Positions 1-10,218 of a DNA stretch of 64,000 nucleotides are shown in pieces. The stretch's first letter is position 1, and the number at the start of each line of letters is the position of its first letter. The translations under genes were made by a program, and so were the position numbers. Source of the DNA: Ruminococcus sp. GTDB lineage: Bacteria > Bacillota > Clostridia > Oscillospirales > Ruminococcaceae. Location: contig JAISHV010000102.1 of NCBI GenBank assembly GCA_031262495.1, forward strand, positions 1 through 64,000. Reading direction: 5' to 3'. Under the pieces are notes generated by a model, which saw only the letters and a program-made list of their open reading frames with translations, ran no database searches and had not been told where the DNA came from.

Positions 1-113
1 TTTCATAGACTTAATCAGCAGTAACTGAGAGAATGCTACGCGATAGGATTTTTAACAGTCGGACAAATATCCGTCTTACATCCACGCCTACGCGTCACAT
101 AAGGAGGATAATA

Positions 114-1661
114 ATGGAACTCAGATTGAACAGGGAAGAAATTACGGCACCCGAAGTGATTTTTTCCGAGACGCAGGAACAGGCGGTTGAGCTTGATTAT
201 GTTCTGCCCGACTACTATCCCGAGATTTTCAAAATCATTAAATGTATGGCAAAACCGCAAATTGTATCATACAGTATTTCGGGTAACAAATTGACATATG
301 AGATGGCAGTGGCAATAAAAGTTCTCTATTGCTCTGATAACACAAAATGCACACAGGTAATTGACCAGAAACTGACTTACACAAAATCGGCAGACCTCGG
401 GAAGACCCCCGAAAACCCCAGAATATCTATTGAACCGAAAACCGACTACATCAATTGCCGCGCCGTAAACGGCAGACGCATTGACGTAAGAGGAGCTGTC
501 AGTGCGAAAATCTGCGTTTGGGACCTCATTAAGAATGAGGCAGTTTCAGACGCTTTCGGCAGTAATATTCAGCTCAAGAAAACGCCTCTCACATACCCCG
601 CTCACAGGCTTTATACAGCTAAACGCGTGTCCGTAGCCGATAATTTCGCATTAGGTACGGCAAAACCGCCTATCACGTCAATTCTCCGTTCTGATGCTGT
701 CGCTGTAACAAACGATAAAAAAGTTATCGCGAATAAGCTTGTCGCTAAAGGCGAGGCATTCATCAATTTGCTTTATACCTGTATAAAAGACGGCATTGAC
801 AGTATTGACAGCGTTCAGTTTAATATGCCTTTTTCACAGATAATTGACCTTGAGGGTGTTGATGAACGCTATGAGGTTGCCGCGCCGGCTGAGATTGTTT
901 CTTGTGACGTTTCGCCCACCACAGACGAAACCGGCAACGCCACAGGCGCAGAAATCTCACTGGGAATGATTATCCCCGTAACCGCTTATAGGGTAGCTAC
1001 TGTTGATGTGGTTACGGATGAATATTCAACGGCTTTTGACACCGAAAGTACTAAAAACGACATAAAAATTGAAATGATTCCTCAGGATATAAACGCCGCC
1101 GCTTCGGTAAAAACCACAGCCGAATATAACGAGGGCGAACTTGAGTGTATATATGACGTTTGGGCAACATCCGCGAACACTGTTTCAAGGGTTAACCCCG
1201 AGACTTCAACTGTTGACATATCGGGTAATTTGATTTTCACGGCTATAGCTAAGAACACAGACGGCTTTACCGCTGTAATAGAAAAAGATGAACCCTACGA
1301 AATCAGTATTCCTGTCGAGAATATTTCAGAGTATTCAACAGCCGATTTAAAAGTTGTACCTATTTCGTGTTCGTTTAATCTTTCGTCGGGGAATTCGATT
1401 GATGCAAAAGCAGAACTCAAAATTATCGGAACTGTCCAAAACGCACAAAAAGTCAGTGTCGTAACGGATATTTCGGTTGATGAAGAGTCTCCGCGCCTGC
1501 GTGACAAAGATTATGCAGTTAAACTCTATTATCCCGATTCATATGAAGAACTCTGGGATATCGCAAAGAAATACGGTACGTCCGTAGAAGCCATAGCCGA
1601 AGAAAACGACCTTGAAGACGGCTGTGCAGCTTGTAAAATGCTTCTTATTCCGATTGTTTGA
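114..1661 (+). CDS. sipL: SPOCS (DUF3794) and C-terminal LysM spore protein, SipL-like
   Basis: ATG at 114 after AAGGAGG; repeated SPOCS-like segments, LysM-like C-terminus (YYPDSYEELWDIAKKYGTSVEAIAEEND); adjacent to spoIVA. Confidence 0.8.
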   Translation: MELRLNREEITAPEVIFSETQEQAVELDYVLPDYYPEIFKIIKCMAKPQIVSYSISGNKLTYEMAVAIKVLYCSDNTKCTQVIDQKLTYTKSADLGKTPENPRISIEPKTDYINCRAVNGRRIDVRGAVSAKICVWDLIKNEAVSDAFGSNIQLKKTPLTYPAHRLYTAKRVSVADNFALGTAKPPITSILRSDAVAVTNDKKVIANKLVAKGEAFINLLYTCIKDGIDSIDSVQFNMPFSQIIDLEGVDERYEVAAPAEIVSCDVSPTTDETGNATGAEISLGMIIPVTAYRVATVDVVTDEYSTAFDTESTKNDIKIEMIPQDINAAASVKTTAEYNEGELECIYDVWATSANTVSRVNPETSTVDISGNLIFTAIAKNTDGFTAVIEKDEPYEISIPVENISEYSTADLKVVPISCSFNLSSGNSIDAKAELKIIGTVQNAQKVSVVTDISVDEESPRLRDKDYAVKLYYPDSYEELWDIAKKYGTSVEAIAEENDLEDGCAACKMLLIPIV

Positions 1662-1767
1662 TAATCTGACTAATTTTTTAGGATTTTTTAGGATTTTTAA
1701 ATACGGCAGAACAATTGATTTTTCAAAACTATATTTGCCGCAGAGGACGGCAGAACGGAGATATCCA

Positions 1768-3243
1768 ATGAATAATAATATCTACAGTGACATCGCCAAA
1801 CGCACGGACGGCGATATATATGTGGGGGTTGTAGGTCCGGTGCGATCCGGGAAATCAACTCTCATTCAGAAATTTATGGAACAGCTTGTTATCCCGAATA
1901 TTTCGTCGGAATACAGCAAAGAGCGTGCAGTTGATGAACTGCCCCAGTCTGCCGCCGGCAAAACTATTATGACCACAGAACCAAAGTTTATCCCCGAAAA
2001 GGCGGTTGAAGTTACTATAGGAGACAACGCCAAAGCGGGTGTAAGAATGATTGACTGCGTGGGGTATATTGTACCGTCTGCACTCGGTTATATTGAGAAT
2101 GAAGCTCCCCGTATGGTTAAGACACCGTGGTTTGAAGAGGAAGTCCCCTTCGCTATGGCGGCTGAAATCGGCACACAAAAGGTTATAAACGACCATTCGA
2201 CTATCGGGCTTGTTGTAACTACCGACGGTTCTATTACCGATATCCCTCAGGATGAATATGCAGAAGCCGCACAGCGTGTTGTAGATGAGCTCAAAGCGAT
2301 TAATAAGCCCTTTGTGGTTGTCTATAACTGTACAAACCCCGAAACCGAAAAGGCACAGGCAGAAGCCGCTGTTCTTTCCGAAAATTACGGCACGCCCGTT
2401 ATCCCCGTTAACTGTTTAGACCTGAATGAAGACTCCATCAATGCAATTATGGAGCAGGTTCTGTTCGCTTTCCCGATTAAAGAGATTAATATCTCAATGC
2501 CTAAATGGGTAACAGGGCTTGAAAAAGGGCATTGGCTGAAATCGGATTTATTTGAAAATATCCGCAGTGCCGCCGAAAGTCTCTCACACGTACGTGATGT
2601 AGGCATTTTAGCGGAAGCAGTAGCGGGCAGTGAGAATGTTCAAAATGCGAATGTTCAGACCATTGACCTCGGCAAAGGTTCGGCAACGGTTAATGTTGAC
2701 CTGAATAATGATTTATTTTATAAGGTTTTGGGCGAAGAAACAGGTATCGAGATAAAATCAGAATCCGACCTTATGCCGCTTTTAAAAGACCTCACCGAAA
2801 CAAAGAAAAAATACACAAAGATAAGCAATGCCTTAGCAGAGGTTGAAGCGACAGGCTACGGAATTGTAATGCCGACCCTTGAAGAATTAACCCTTGAAGA
2901 ACCCGAAATCGTAAAACAAGGCGGGAAATACGGCGTACGTCTGAGAGCTTCTGCTCCGTCGATTCATTTGATGAAAGCGGATATTCAAACAGAGGTACAG
3001 CCGATAGTAGGCTCGGAAAAACAATCGGAAGAGCTTGTTATGTATCTGCTGCGAGAATTTGAAGAAAATCCGCAGAAGATATGGCAGAGTAATATCTTCG
3101 GTAAATCCTTGCATGAACTTGTGAATGAGGGTTTACAGAACAAACTCCACAAAATGCCGAACCCTGCAAGAATGAAGCTGCAAGAGACGTTAGAAAGAAT
3201 AATAAACGAAGGTTGCAGCGGACTAATCTGTTTCATACTATAA
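1768..3243 (+). CDS. spoIVA: Stage IV sporulation protein A (spore coat morphogenetic ATPase)
   Basis: MNNNIYSDIAKRTDGDIYVGVVGPVRSGKST: SpoIVA N-terminus with Walker A. Confidence 0.95.
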   Translation: MNNNIYSDIAKRTDGDIYVGVVGPVRSGKSTLIQKFMEQLVIPNISSEYSKERAVDELPQSAAGKTIMTTEPKFIPEKAVEVTIGDNAKAGVRMIDCVGYIVPSALGYIENEAPRMVKTPWFEEEVPFAMAAEIGTQKVINDHSTIGLVVTTDGSITDIPQDEYAEAAQRVVDELKAINKPFVVVYNCTNPETEKAQAEAAVLSENYGTPVIPVNCLDLNEDSINAIMEQVLFAFPIKEINISMPKWVTGLEKGHWLKSDLFENIRSAAESLSHVRDVGILAEAVAGSENVQNANVQTIDLGKGSATVNVDLNNDLFYKVLGEETGIEIKSESDLMPLLKDLTETKKKYTKISNALAEVEATGYGIVMPTLEELTLEEPEIVKQGGKYGVRLRASAPSIHLMKADIQTEVQPIVGSEKQSEELVMYLLREFEENPQKIWQSNIFGKSLHELVNEGLQNKLHKMPNPARMKLQETLERIINEGCSGLICFIL

Positions 3244-3256
3244 AAAAACAAAAAAC

Positions 3257-3292
3257 AGAATACAGAGCAGAAAAACCTCTGCTCTGTATTCT
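3257..3292. terminator. Bidirectional hairpin between convergent spoIVA and DUF6514-like gene
   Basis: AGAATACAGAGCAGA-AAAACC-TCTGCTCTGTATTCT, perfect 15-bp stem. Confidence 0.6.
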
Positions 3293-3324
3293 AACATCTA
3301 ACATCTAACCTCTAACATCTATTA
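3290..3324. repeat. Heptad tandem repeat (TCTAACA)n
   Basis: TCTAACA TCTAACA TCTAACC TCTAACA TCTATTA. Confidence 0.75.
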
Positions 3325-3600
3325 TGCGCTCATTGCGTCCGACACAATGAAATCTTCGCAGACGTTTTGGAGTGTAATAGGGAGAACGGCGTTATCCGCA
3401 CATAAGTCAAGGAGTTTGAGGGCTGCCGATTCTTCACAAGTTACATCAGAAACCAAACACTCTTCCGTCTTGTTAAAGAGGTCGTTAATAACCTTTATTC
3501 CGTACACCGTAACCCCCATATGTACGGATTTAATCAGTTGATAAGAGAGTTTTCCCTGAGCTGCCGTTGTTGTTTTCACAATTTCCATTTTGAACACCAT
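3322..3600 (-). CDS. Small conserved clostridial protein (DUF6514-like)
   Basis: 92-aa ORF resembling the short DUF6514 family; opposite-strand ORF is weaker. Confidence 0.5.
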   Translation of the reverse strand: MVFKMEIVKTTTAAQGKLSYQLIKSVHMGVTVYGIKVINDLFNKTEECLVSDVTCEESAALKLLDLCADNAVLPITLQNVCEDFIVSDAMSA

Positions 3601-3729
3601 TTTTCTTTCCTCATTCTATTTATTTCAAAAAATGCCCTCACGTTAACATCCAAAATTTACCTTTGAATTTGTCATTTTTTGATGATTTATTGTAACTTTA
3701 TTATATATCATTCGTAATTTTTTTGCAAG

Positions 3730-3832
3730 AAAAACATTTCGACAAAGATTTTTAAATGTAGAATGTTTTTTAATAAACAAGTCATAATTTTTAAAACGCA
3801 AATGAAATAATTTGTCGAATTTTGCGTTTTTT
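3730..3832. other. Two terminator-like hairpins with complementary loops in long AT-rich intergenic region
   Basis: AAAAACATT/AATGTTTTT and AAAACGCAAA/TTTGCGTTTT stems; loops contain TTCGACAAA and TTTGTCGAA. Confidence 0.45.
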
Positions 3833-4013
3833 ATTTAAAATCAACAAAACTTAATTTTATAATGCTGAAAAAAATCTCATTTTTTCTTGAAGTAAAAATT
3901 ATTTTCGTTAAAAATCACCAAAATTTAGTTTTATAAAATTATCTAAAATATTAAAAACAAATTTTTAAATTTGTCTGAATTCCATAAATTTTTAGGAAAA
4001 TTTAAAAATTCAC

Positions 4014-4042
4014 TTGAAATTTAAGAAAAAAAGGTGTATAAT
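4014..4042 (+). promoter_or_regulatory. Sigma-A-like promoter for ddl
   Basis: TTGAAA-N17-TATAAT. Confidence 0.65.
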
Positions 4043-4082
4043 TTAATGGATTAATTTTCACCTTTAAAGGGAAGGTCAATAA

Positions 4083-5159
4083 ATGTCTAAAATAAATGTT
4101 GCTGTGATATTCGGCGGGGTATCAAATGAACATGATATATCGCTGAAATCAGCTGTTACTATAATTAATGCAATACCTAAAGATAAATATAATGTTATCC
4201 CTGTCGGAATAACCAAAAAAGGCAGATGGCTTTATTATCCGGGTGAGCCGGAGGGAATAACAGGCGGTATTTGGGAAACGCATCCCGACAGTACGCCGGC
4301 GGTAATCCTCCCGGACCCTATGTATAGGGGTATGCTAAAGTTTTCGGGCGGGGAATTTTCTATCGTGAAGATTGACGCGGTTTATCCTGCTGTCCACGGG
4401 AAAAACTGCGAAGACGGCGTTTTACAAGGTTTGCTTGAGATGTCGGGGATTCCGTTTGTCGGGTCGGGGGCACTGAGTTCTGCTGTTTGTATGGATAAAT
4501 CGCTTACGCACTCGGTTTTAGAGCGATTCGGTATTAAAATGGCACGCTGGAAATGTATACAGCGAAGTGATATAGCGCGTCTCGGTGAATTTGCACATGA
4601 ATGTGCCGAAAAATTCGGGTTCCCGGTTTTTATAAAACCTGCTTGCAGCGGTTCGTCGGTAGGCATTTCACGCGCCGAAACCGAAGAAGAGATTATCAGC
4701 GGCTTGAAGACGGCTTTTTCGCATGACTCTAAAGCCATAGCAGAAGAATACATAAAGGGGCGCGAAATTGAGTGTGCCGTTTTCGGTAATGATGATACCG
4801 ACACATTTGCATCAGACCCCGGTGAAATTATTGCGGCAAATACCTTTTATGATTTTGATGCCAAATATCAAAATGCCGAATCAAAAACAATCATACCCGA
4901 AGATATCCAAAAAGACGGTACAGCAAAATCAGTCCGCGAGACTGCGATAAAAGCATATAAAGCCTGCTCATGCAGAGGGCTTTCAAGGGTAGATTTTTTC
5001 TTAACAGAAAACGGGAATTTATATCTCAATGAAATTAATACCCTCCCCGGCTTCACAAGCATCAGTATGTACCCGAAACTGATGGCACATATGGGAATTT
5101 CTATTACAGAACTGACAGATAAATTGATTCAGTCGGCGATTGATTTTACTCATAATTAG
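4083..5159 (+). CDS. ddl: D-alanine--D-alanine ligase
   Basis: Ddl N-terminus (VIFGGVSNEHDISLKSA), ATP-grasp motifs, EINTLPGFT. Confidence 0.95.
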   Translation: MSKINVAVIFGGVSNEHDISLKSAVTIINAIPKDKYNVIPVGITKKGRWLYYPGEPEGITGGIWETHPDSTPAVILPDPMYRGMLKFSGGEFSIVKIDAVYPAVHGKNCEDGVLQGLLEMSGIPFVGSGALSSAVCMDKSLTHSVLERFGIKMARWKCIQRSDIARLGEFAHECAEKFGFPVFIKPACSGSSVGISRAETEEEIISGLKTAFSHDSKAIAEEYIKGREIECAVFGNDDTDTFASDPGEIIAANTFYDFDAKYQNAESKTIIPEDIQKDGTAKSVRETAIKAYKACSCRGLSRVDFFLTENGNLYLNEINTLPGFTSISMYPKLMAHMGISITELTDKLIQSAIDFTHN

Positions 5160-5275
5160 GCGGGTGCCCCCGAAGGGCTGATTCGCGATGGAAGTATTTC
5201 AGAACGCAAAGCTGCTCACCGCGTTGAAGCGAATATCTGTCTTCTGTCTTCTGACATCTGTATTAAAGGAGTTAA
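5159..5275. repeat. Palindromic dispersed element with heptad tail (copy D)
   Basis: TTCGCGATGGAAGT...GCTCACCGCGTTGAAG...TCTGTCTTCTGTCTTCTGACA; matches 59611-59684 ungapped. Confidence 0.6.
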
Positions 5276-5278
5276 TTA

Positions 5279-6109
5279 TTGAATATTTCAGCAATCGGTG
5301 TATTTGACTCCGGTATCGGCGGGCTTACTTGTGTTAAAGAAATCAACCGCCTTATGCCAAACGAGGATGTAATATATTTCGGCGATACGGCGCGTATACC
5401 CTACGGCACACGAAGCCGCGAAACGGTTTTGCGTTATGCACGTCAAGATATGGCTTTTATAAAAAAATTCGACGTAAAGATTATTATTTCCGCCTGCGGT
5501 ACGGTTTCGAGTGTTTCGCTTAATGAAAAGAATTTCGCCGGTGAGGATTGCCTATATACGGGTGTCGTAATCCCTGCCGCCGGGGCTGCCGCCGCCGCTA
5601 CACGAAACAAACGTATCGGAGTTATAGGCACACAGGCTACGGTGAAATCAAACGCCTACGCGAAGGTACTTAAAACAATCAATCAGGATATCAAGGTTTT
5701 CGGGCAAAGTTGTCCTATGTTTGTACCGCTTGTCGAAAACGGCTATGTAGAGCGCGGCAATAAAGTTTCAACGATTATAGCCGAGCAGTATCTCAAACAG
5801 ATTAAAAATGAGGGTGTTGATGTATTAATTTTAGGCTGTACGCATTACCCGCTTTTGACTGATATTATAGCGGACTTTATGGGCAATGATGTTACGCTTA
5901 TTTCAAGCGGAAAAGAAGCCGCCAATACGGCACACGCAATACTCACCAAATCAAATTTGCTTACTTCAAATGAAAAACGCGGCACTAATCGCTATTTTGT
6001 TTCAGACGGTGTTGAGAGTTTTTCCGAAAATGCCGCTTTATTTTTAGGGGAAAACGCCGAGGATTGTACACCTGAACTGATTAATATTGATGAATTCTTA
6101 GCGGAGTAA
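5279..6109 (+). CDS. murI: Glutamate racemase
   Basis: IGVFDSGIGGLTCVKEI; LILGCTHYPLL; TTG start. Confidence 0.95.
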   Translation: MNISAIGVFDSGIGGLTCVKEINRLMPNEDVIYFGDTARIPYGTRSRETVLRYARQDMAFIKKFDVKIIISACGTVSSVSLNEKNFAGEDCLYTGVVIPAAGAAAAATRNKRIGVIGTQATVKSNAYAKVLKTINQDIKVFGQSCPMFVPLVENGYVERGNKVSTIIAEQYLKQIKNEGVDVLILGCTHYPLLTDIIADFMGNDVTLISSGKEAANTAHAILTKSNLLTSNEKRGTNRYFVSDGVESFSENAALFLGENAEDCTPELINIDEFLAE

Positions 6110-6115
6110 TAAAAA

Positions 6116-6559
6116 ATGAAGGCTTATAAAAAATGTACAGTCACATTGAAATCAATTGATGCCGCGGCGGAAAACATCGAAGAGAAAATCATTGAAACAA
6201 CTGCTGACGGCAAATTTAATTTCTTTAATGACGGCTCGTTTCATATAAAATACATAGAAATTGATAAAACAGATTTGAGTTTTACGGAGAATAACATTCG
6301 CTGTAATGCGCGAAATGTTATTGAGATCAGCCGCAAAGGCGAAATAAGCAGTCACATGATTATCGACATTGAAAACCAAACGGCAGTCAATATTAAAACC
6401 ATCTACGGAGAATTCGGTTTCAATGTTACGGCAAAAGAAATTAAAAATAATATGACACCGCAGGGCGGCGAACTCATTGTGAGATATAATTTGGACATAG
6501 ATTCAAAAGTTATTTCGGAAAATGAAGTCCGCCTCAATGTAAAATTAATAGGAGATTAA
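6116..6559 (+). CDS. DUF1934 domain protein (YwiB-like)
   Basis: 147 aa, lipocalin-like beta pattern, located between murI and argS. Confidence 0.65.
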   Translation: MKAYKKCTVTLKSIDAAAENIEEKIIETTADGKFNFFNDGSFHIKYIEIDKTDLSFTENNIRCNARNVIEISRKGEISSHMIIDIENQTAVNIKTIYGEFGFNVTAKEIKNNMTPQGGELIVRYNLDIDSKVISENEVRLNVKLIGD

Positions 6560-8299
6560 ATGATAGATAATATTAAGGCAGCAGAGGATTCGTTTAGGGA
6601 ACTGATTTTTAAGGCACGTGAAATAGTTGCAAATGGTGTAACACTCCCCGAATTCGGCGTTGAAATACCCGGGGACAAGTCTCACGGAGATTTCGCCACA
6701 AACGCCGCATTGTGTTCATCAAAAGCACTGAAAATGCCGCCGCGAAAAATCGCCGAAGAAATCCTTTCAAAGATTGATTTTTCTGGCACGTGTTTTTCAC
6801 ACGCCGAAATAGCCGGACCGGGATTTATTAATGTTTTCTTAGCCGACAGTTGGTTTGGCGATACAGTAAAATCCATTATAGAAGCCGATGAAAACTACGG
6901 CAGAACCAACCACGGCGCGGGGAAATCGCGCCTTGTTGAATTTGTCTCGGCAAACCCTACGGGACCTATGCATATCGGGAACGCCCGCGGCGGTGCTTTG
7001 GGCGATGTTATTGCAGAGTCGCTCGATTGGGCGGGATATAAAACAGAACGCGAATTCTACGTAAATGATGCCGGTCAGCAGGTAATAAAATTCGGTGCAT
7101 CACTGGGAGCGCGTTATCTTCAAGTTTGTTCTGAAGCGGGTAAGAAAATTGCCGCCCAATTTCCCGATACAGAAAATTTCGCGCAAAAAATTTACGATGA
7201 TATCGAAAACTTCCCGATGAGTGAGGGGTTATACCTCGGAACAGATATACTCATTCACGCGAAGAATTACTATGATACATTCGGTGAAATTTTAAAAGAT
7301 GAAACCGATGAAAAACGCAATGAAACCCTTGCGGATTACGCTTTGCCCATTAATATCAACGGACTTGAACGCGACTTAAAACGTTACGGTATCACTTATG
7401 ACAACTGGTTTAAAGAATCTACTCTCCACAATTCGGGTGCTGTTGATGAAATTATAAAAAAACTCAAGGAATCAGGCTATACCTATGAAGCTGACGGCGC
7501 AATATGGCTGCGCACAACCGAATTCGGCGATGAAAAAGACCGTGTTTTAGTCCGCGCAAACGGAGTACCGACTTATGTTGTCCCGGATATAGCTTATCAT
7601 TATGACAAACTCGTAAAACGCGGATTTGATAAGGCTGTAGACATTTTAGGTGCTGATCACCACGGTTATATTATGCGGATTAAGGCGGCGTTGTCGGCAC
7701 TCGGAGTTGACCCTGACAGACTTGATATTGTTATAATGCAGATGGTTATGCTTGTACGTAACGGCGAGGCAGTTAAACTGTCGAAGCGTTCGGGGAAAGC
7801 GATTACGCTTAATACTCTGCTTGATGAAATCCCCATTGATGCGGCGCGGTTTTTCTTTAACCTGCGTGAGCCGAATTCTCATTTTGAAATGGATTTGGAC
7901 TTAGCGGTTGAAGAGTCTTCAAAAAATCCTGTTTATTATGTTGAATATGCTCATGCCCGGATATGTTCGATTATCAGGAATTTAGCGCAAGACGGATTAT
8001 CCCCCGATGTCAATGCCGACTTATCGCTTTTGGTTACACCCGAAGAGAAAAATCTTATAAGCAATGAGGCACTGTTGCCTCAAACAATAATTCAAGCCGC
8101 CGAGGAATATAATCCCTCGCTTTTGACACGTTATGCCACCGAGACTGCTTCTGCTTTTCATAAATTCTACGATAAATGCCGCATTAAAGGCGAAGAACAA
8201 GCATTAGCAACAGCCCGCCTGACACTCTGTTTATCAGTAAAAATCACCCTCCGAAATACGTTAAAAATTTTAGGGATTAAGGCTCCCGAAAAGATGTAA
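6560..8299 (+). CDS. argS: Arginyl-tRNA synthetase
   Basis: FVSANPTGPMHIGNARGGALGD; VEYAHARICSI. Confidence 0.96.
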   Translation: MIDNIKAAEDSFRELIFKAREIVANGVTLPEFGVEIPGDKSHGDFATNAALCSSKALKMPPRKIAEEILSKIDFSGTCFSHAEIAGPGFINVFLADSWFGDTVKSIIEADENYGRTNHGAGKSRLVEFVSANPTGPMHIGNARGGALGDVIAESLDWAGYKTEREFYVNDAGQQVIKFGASLGARYLQVCSEAGKKIAAQFPDTENFAQKIYDDIENFPMSEGLYLGTDILIHAKNYYDTFGEILKDETDEKRNETLADYALPININGLERDLKRYGITYDNWFKESTLHNSGAVDEIIKKLKESGYTYEADGAIWLRTTEFGDEKDRVLVRANGVPTYVVPDIAYHYDKLVKRGFDKAVDILGADHHGYIMRIKAALSALGVDPDRLDIVIMQMVMLVRNGEAVKLSKRSGKAITLNTLLDEIPIDAARFFFNLREPNSHFEMDLDLAVEESSKNPVYYVEYAHARICSIIRNLAQDGLSPDVNADLSLLVTPEEKNLISNEALLPQTIIQAAEEYNPSLLTRYATETASAFHKFYDKCRIKGEEQALATARLTLCLSVKITLRNTLKILGIKAPEKM

Positions 8300-8304
8300 A
8301 AACT

Positions 8305-9114
8305 ATGAAAAAAAACTTTTTAACCAAAGACTTAAGCACCGATTCGCTCAAACTCATAGCCATCATAACGATGTTTATCGACCATGTACCTTTCTTGTTT
8401 CCGGGTGCTAATACATTCGAGGGCTATTATAAATACCCGTTTTTTATCTTCCATTTGATTGGGCGTATTTGCGCACCAATCATCTTTTTTATGATTGTAG
8501 AAGGATTCTATCGAACCCGCAGTGTTCATAAATATATGCTTCGCTTACTGATATTCACGGCGATTTCTTATGTGCCGTACATACTCTTTTTCGAGGGACC
8601 GATAGCCGAGAACTTCCTCGACTTGAATATAATGTGGACGCTGTTTTTATGCGTAGCACTTCTCCAATCACTTCATACGGGAAAAGGTCTTTTCAAGTGG
8701 ATTCGTATCATTGTTGTATCAATTTTGATTATGATGACAGGATATAATTTCTTGGCTTTGGCACTGATACTTATTTTTGATACATTCAGAAATGATAAAC
8801 CGAAGATTGCCTGTGCTTATTTTGTAGTAATCGCTGTGTATACTTATATGAATCTGCCCGGCAGCATTATTGCCCCGTCAAGTATGATTATATTCACATC
8901 AGCCATTCGCCAATATTTGAATTACCTGCTTGTTTTGATTGTCGGATATATTCTGCCGCCTTTGTTTATTCTGCGTTATAAAGACCCTTACATACCGCCC
9001 GAGAAACGCCGTAAACGAAATTTTTTGCAGAGATATTTCTTTTATATTTTCTATCCTCTGCATATTTGTATACTGATTTGCATAAAATCCTTAATGGAAC
9101 ATCATTTTTCTTGA
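8305..9114 (+). CDS. TraX family membrane protein
   Basis: LSTDSLKLIAIITMFIDHVPFLF, multi-TM TraX pattern. Confidence 0.8.
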   Translation: MKKNFLTKDLSTDSLKLIAIITMFIDHVPFLFPGANTFEGYYKYPFFIFHLIGRICAPIIFFMIVEGFYRTRSVHKYMLRLLIFTAISYVPYILFFEGPIAENFLDLNIMWTLFLCVALLQSLHTGKGLFKWIRIIVVSILIMMTGYNFLALALILIFDTFRNDKPKIACAYFVVIAVYTYMNLPGSIIAPSSMIIFTSAIRQYLNYLLVLIVGYILPPLFILRYKDPYIPPEKRRKRNFLQRYFFYIFYPLHICILICIKSLMEHHFS

Positions 9115-9184
9115 ACTATTACACAAATTTGAGGCACTGTAAACAAGTATTTTTGTGAAAAACACAAAATTATTTAAATTTAAC

Positions 9185-9213
9185 TTGACAAACTCACAAA
9201 ACAATTGTATAAT
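9185..9213 (+). promoter_or_regulatory. Sigma-A-like promoter
   Basis: TTGACA-N17-TATAAT. Confidence 0.75.
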
Positions 9214-9277
9214 CGACATATAAGTATTTAGATAGTTAAACTGAAAAACTGTATATTTTAATCGGAGGTCCACAATA

Positions 9278-10120
9278 ATGGCTAAAAAAAATGCCGTAAA
9301 ACCAGCACCTGAAACAACAGCCCCCGCAATAACAGAAGAAGTAAAAGCACAACCTGCTCCTGAAGTTACCCCCGCACCGGAAGTTAAAGCCGAAGCTACT
9401 GCCGAAACAAAAGCTCCCGCTGAAAAGAAAGCTCCTGCTGCTAAAAAAGCACCCGCTGCGAAAAAAGCTCCGGCTGCTAAAAAAGCACCCGCTGAAAAGA
9501 AAGCACCCGCTGCTAAAAAAGCACCCGCTGCTAAAAATGCTCCGGCTGTTGCGGCTGTTCCGGCTGAAACTAAAGCTCCTGTTGCTAAAAAAGCACCCGC
9601 TGAAAAGAAAGCTCCGGCTGCTAAAAAAGCACCTACTGAAAAGAAAGCTCCTGCTGCTAAAAAAGCTCCTGCTGCTGCAAAAGCACCAGCTGCAAAAAAA
9701 GCACCTGCGAAAAAACCCGTTAAACAAGCAGTTCCCGCTGCGGTTGTCGCTCCTAAGGCTCCTAAAGCTGCAAAATCCAAAGCAAAGGGTTCAAGCTTGA
9801 CATATGAAGCAGTCGTAAAAGCGGCAGCAGATAAATTCGCAAAAATCAAAATTTCAAAGAAGCTCCCCAAAATCCCGTTTAATATTATACTTCACGGTGC
9901 TGTTGACGGTATCTTCTATGTTTTGGCGGAAGACGGCAAGATTGCTGTTGAACCCTTTAAATATGAGGATTCATCCGTTGATTTCAGCGTTTCGGCTGAT
10001 AACTTCATGCAGCTTTTAGCCGGGAAATTCGAGATTGCCGATGGTTTAGCCGCAGGTACATTTGAGATTTCGGGCGATATGAAAAAAGCTATCATTGTTG
10101 TTACAACACTCTTTGCTTAA
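9278..10120 (+). CDS. Lys/Ala/Pro repeat protein with C-terminal SCP2-like sterol-binding fold domain
   Basis: N-terminal AKKAPA repeats (histone-H1-like); C-terminus SSVDFSVSADNFMQLLAGKFEIADGLAAGTFEISGDMKKAI resembles SCP2. Confidence 0.75.
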   Translation: MAKKNAVKPAPETTAPAITEEVKAQPAPEVTPAPEVKAEATAETKAPAEKKAPAAKKAPAAKKAPAAKKAPAEKKAPAAKKAPAAKNAPAVAAVPAETKAPVAKKAPAEKKAPAAKKAPTEKKAPAAKKAPAAAKAPAAKKAPAKKPVKQAVPAAVVAPKAPKAAKSKAKGSSLTYEAVVKAAADKFAKIKISKKLPKIPFNIILHGAVDGIFYVLAEDGKIAVEPFKYEDSSVDFSVSADNFMQLLAGKFEIADGLAAGTFEISGDMKKAIIVVTTLFA

Positions 10121-10162
10121 GAATGTTCTAACCGAACAGTTTACGTGAATTTCAAAAAAACA

Positions 10163-10191
10163 AAACGGCATCCAAAAAAACGGTGCCGTTT
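10163..10191 (+). terminator. Intrinsic terminator
   Basis: AAACGGCA...TGCCGTTTTT. Confidence 0.75.
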
Positions 10192-10218
10192 TTGCATTAA
10201 ATTTATAATGGTGAAATT

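Noticed and set aside
9091-9870. Long minus-strand ORFs (259 aa and 163 aa) rich in GAFLAAGAF / RSFFSS
   Set aside because: Antisense reading of the AKKAP repeat gene; composition is explained by the 15-bp repeat, no independent start or function.
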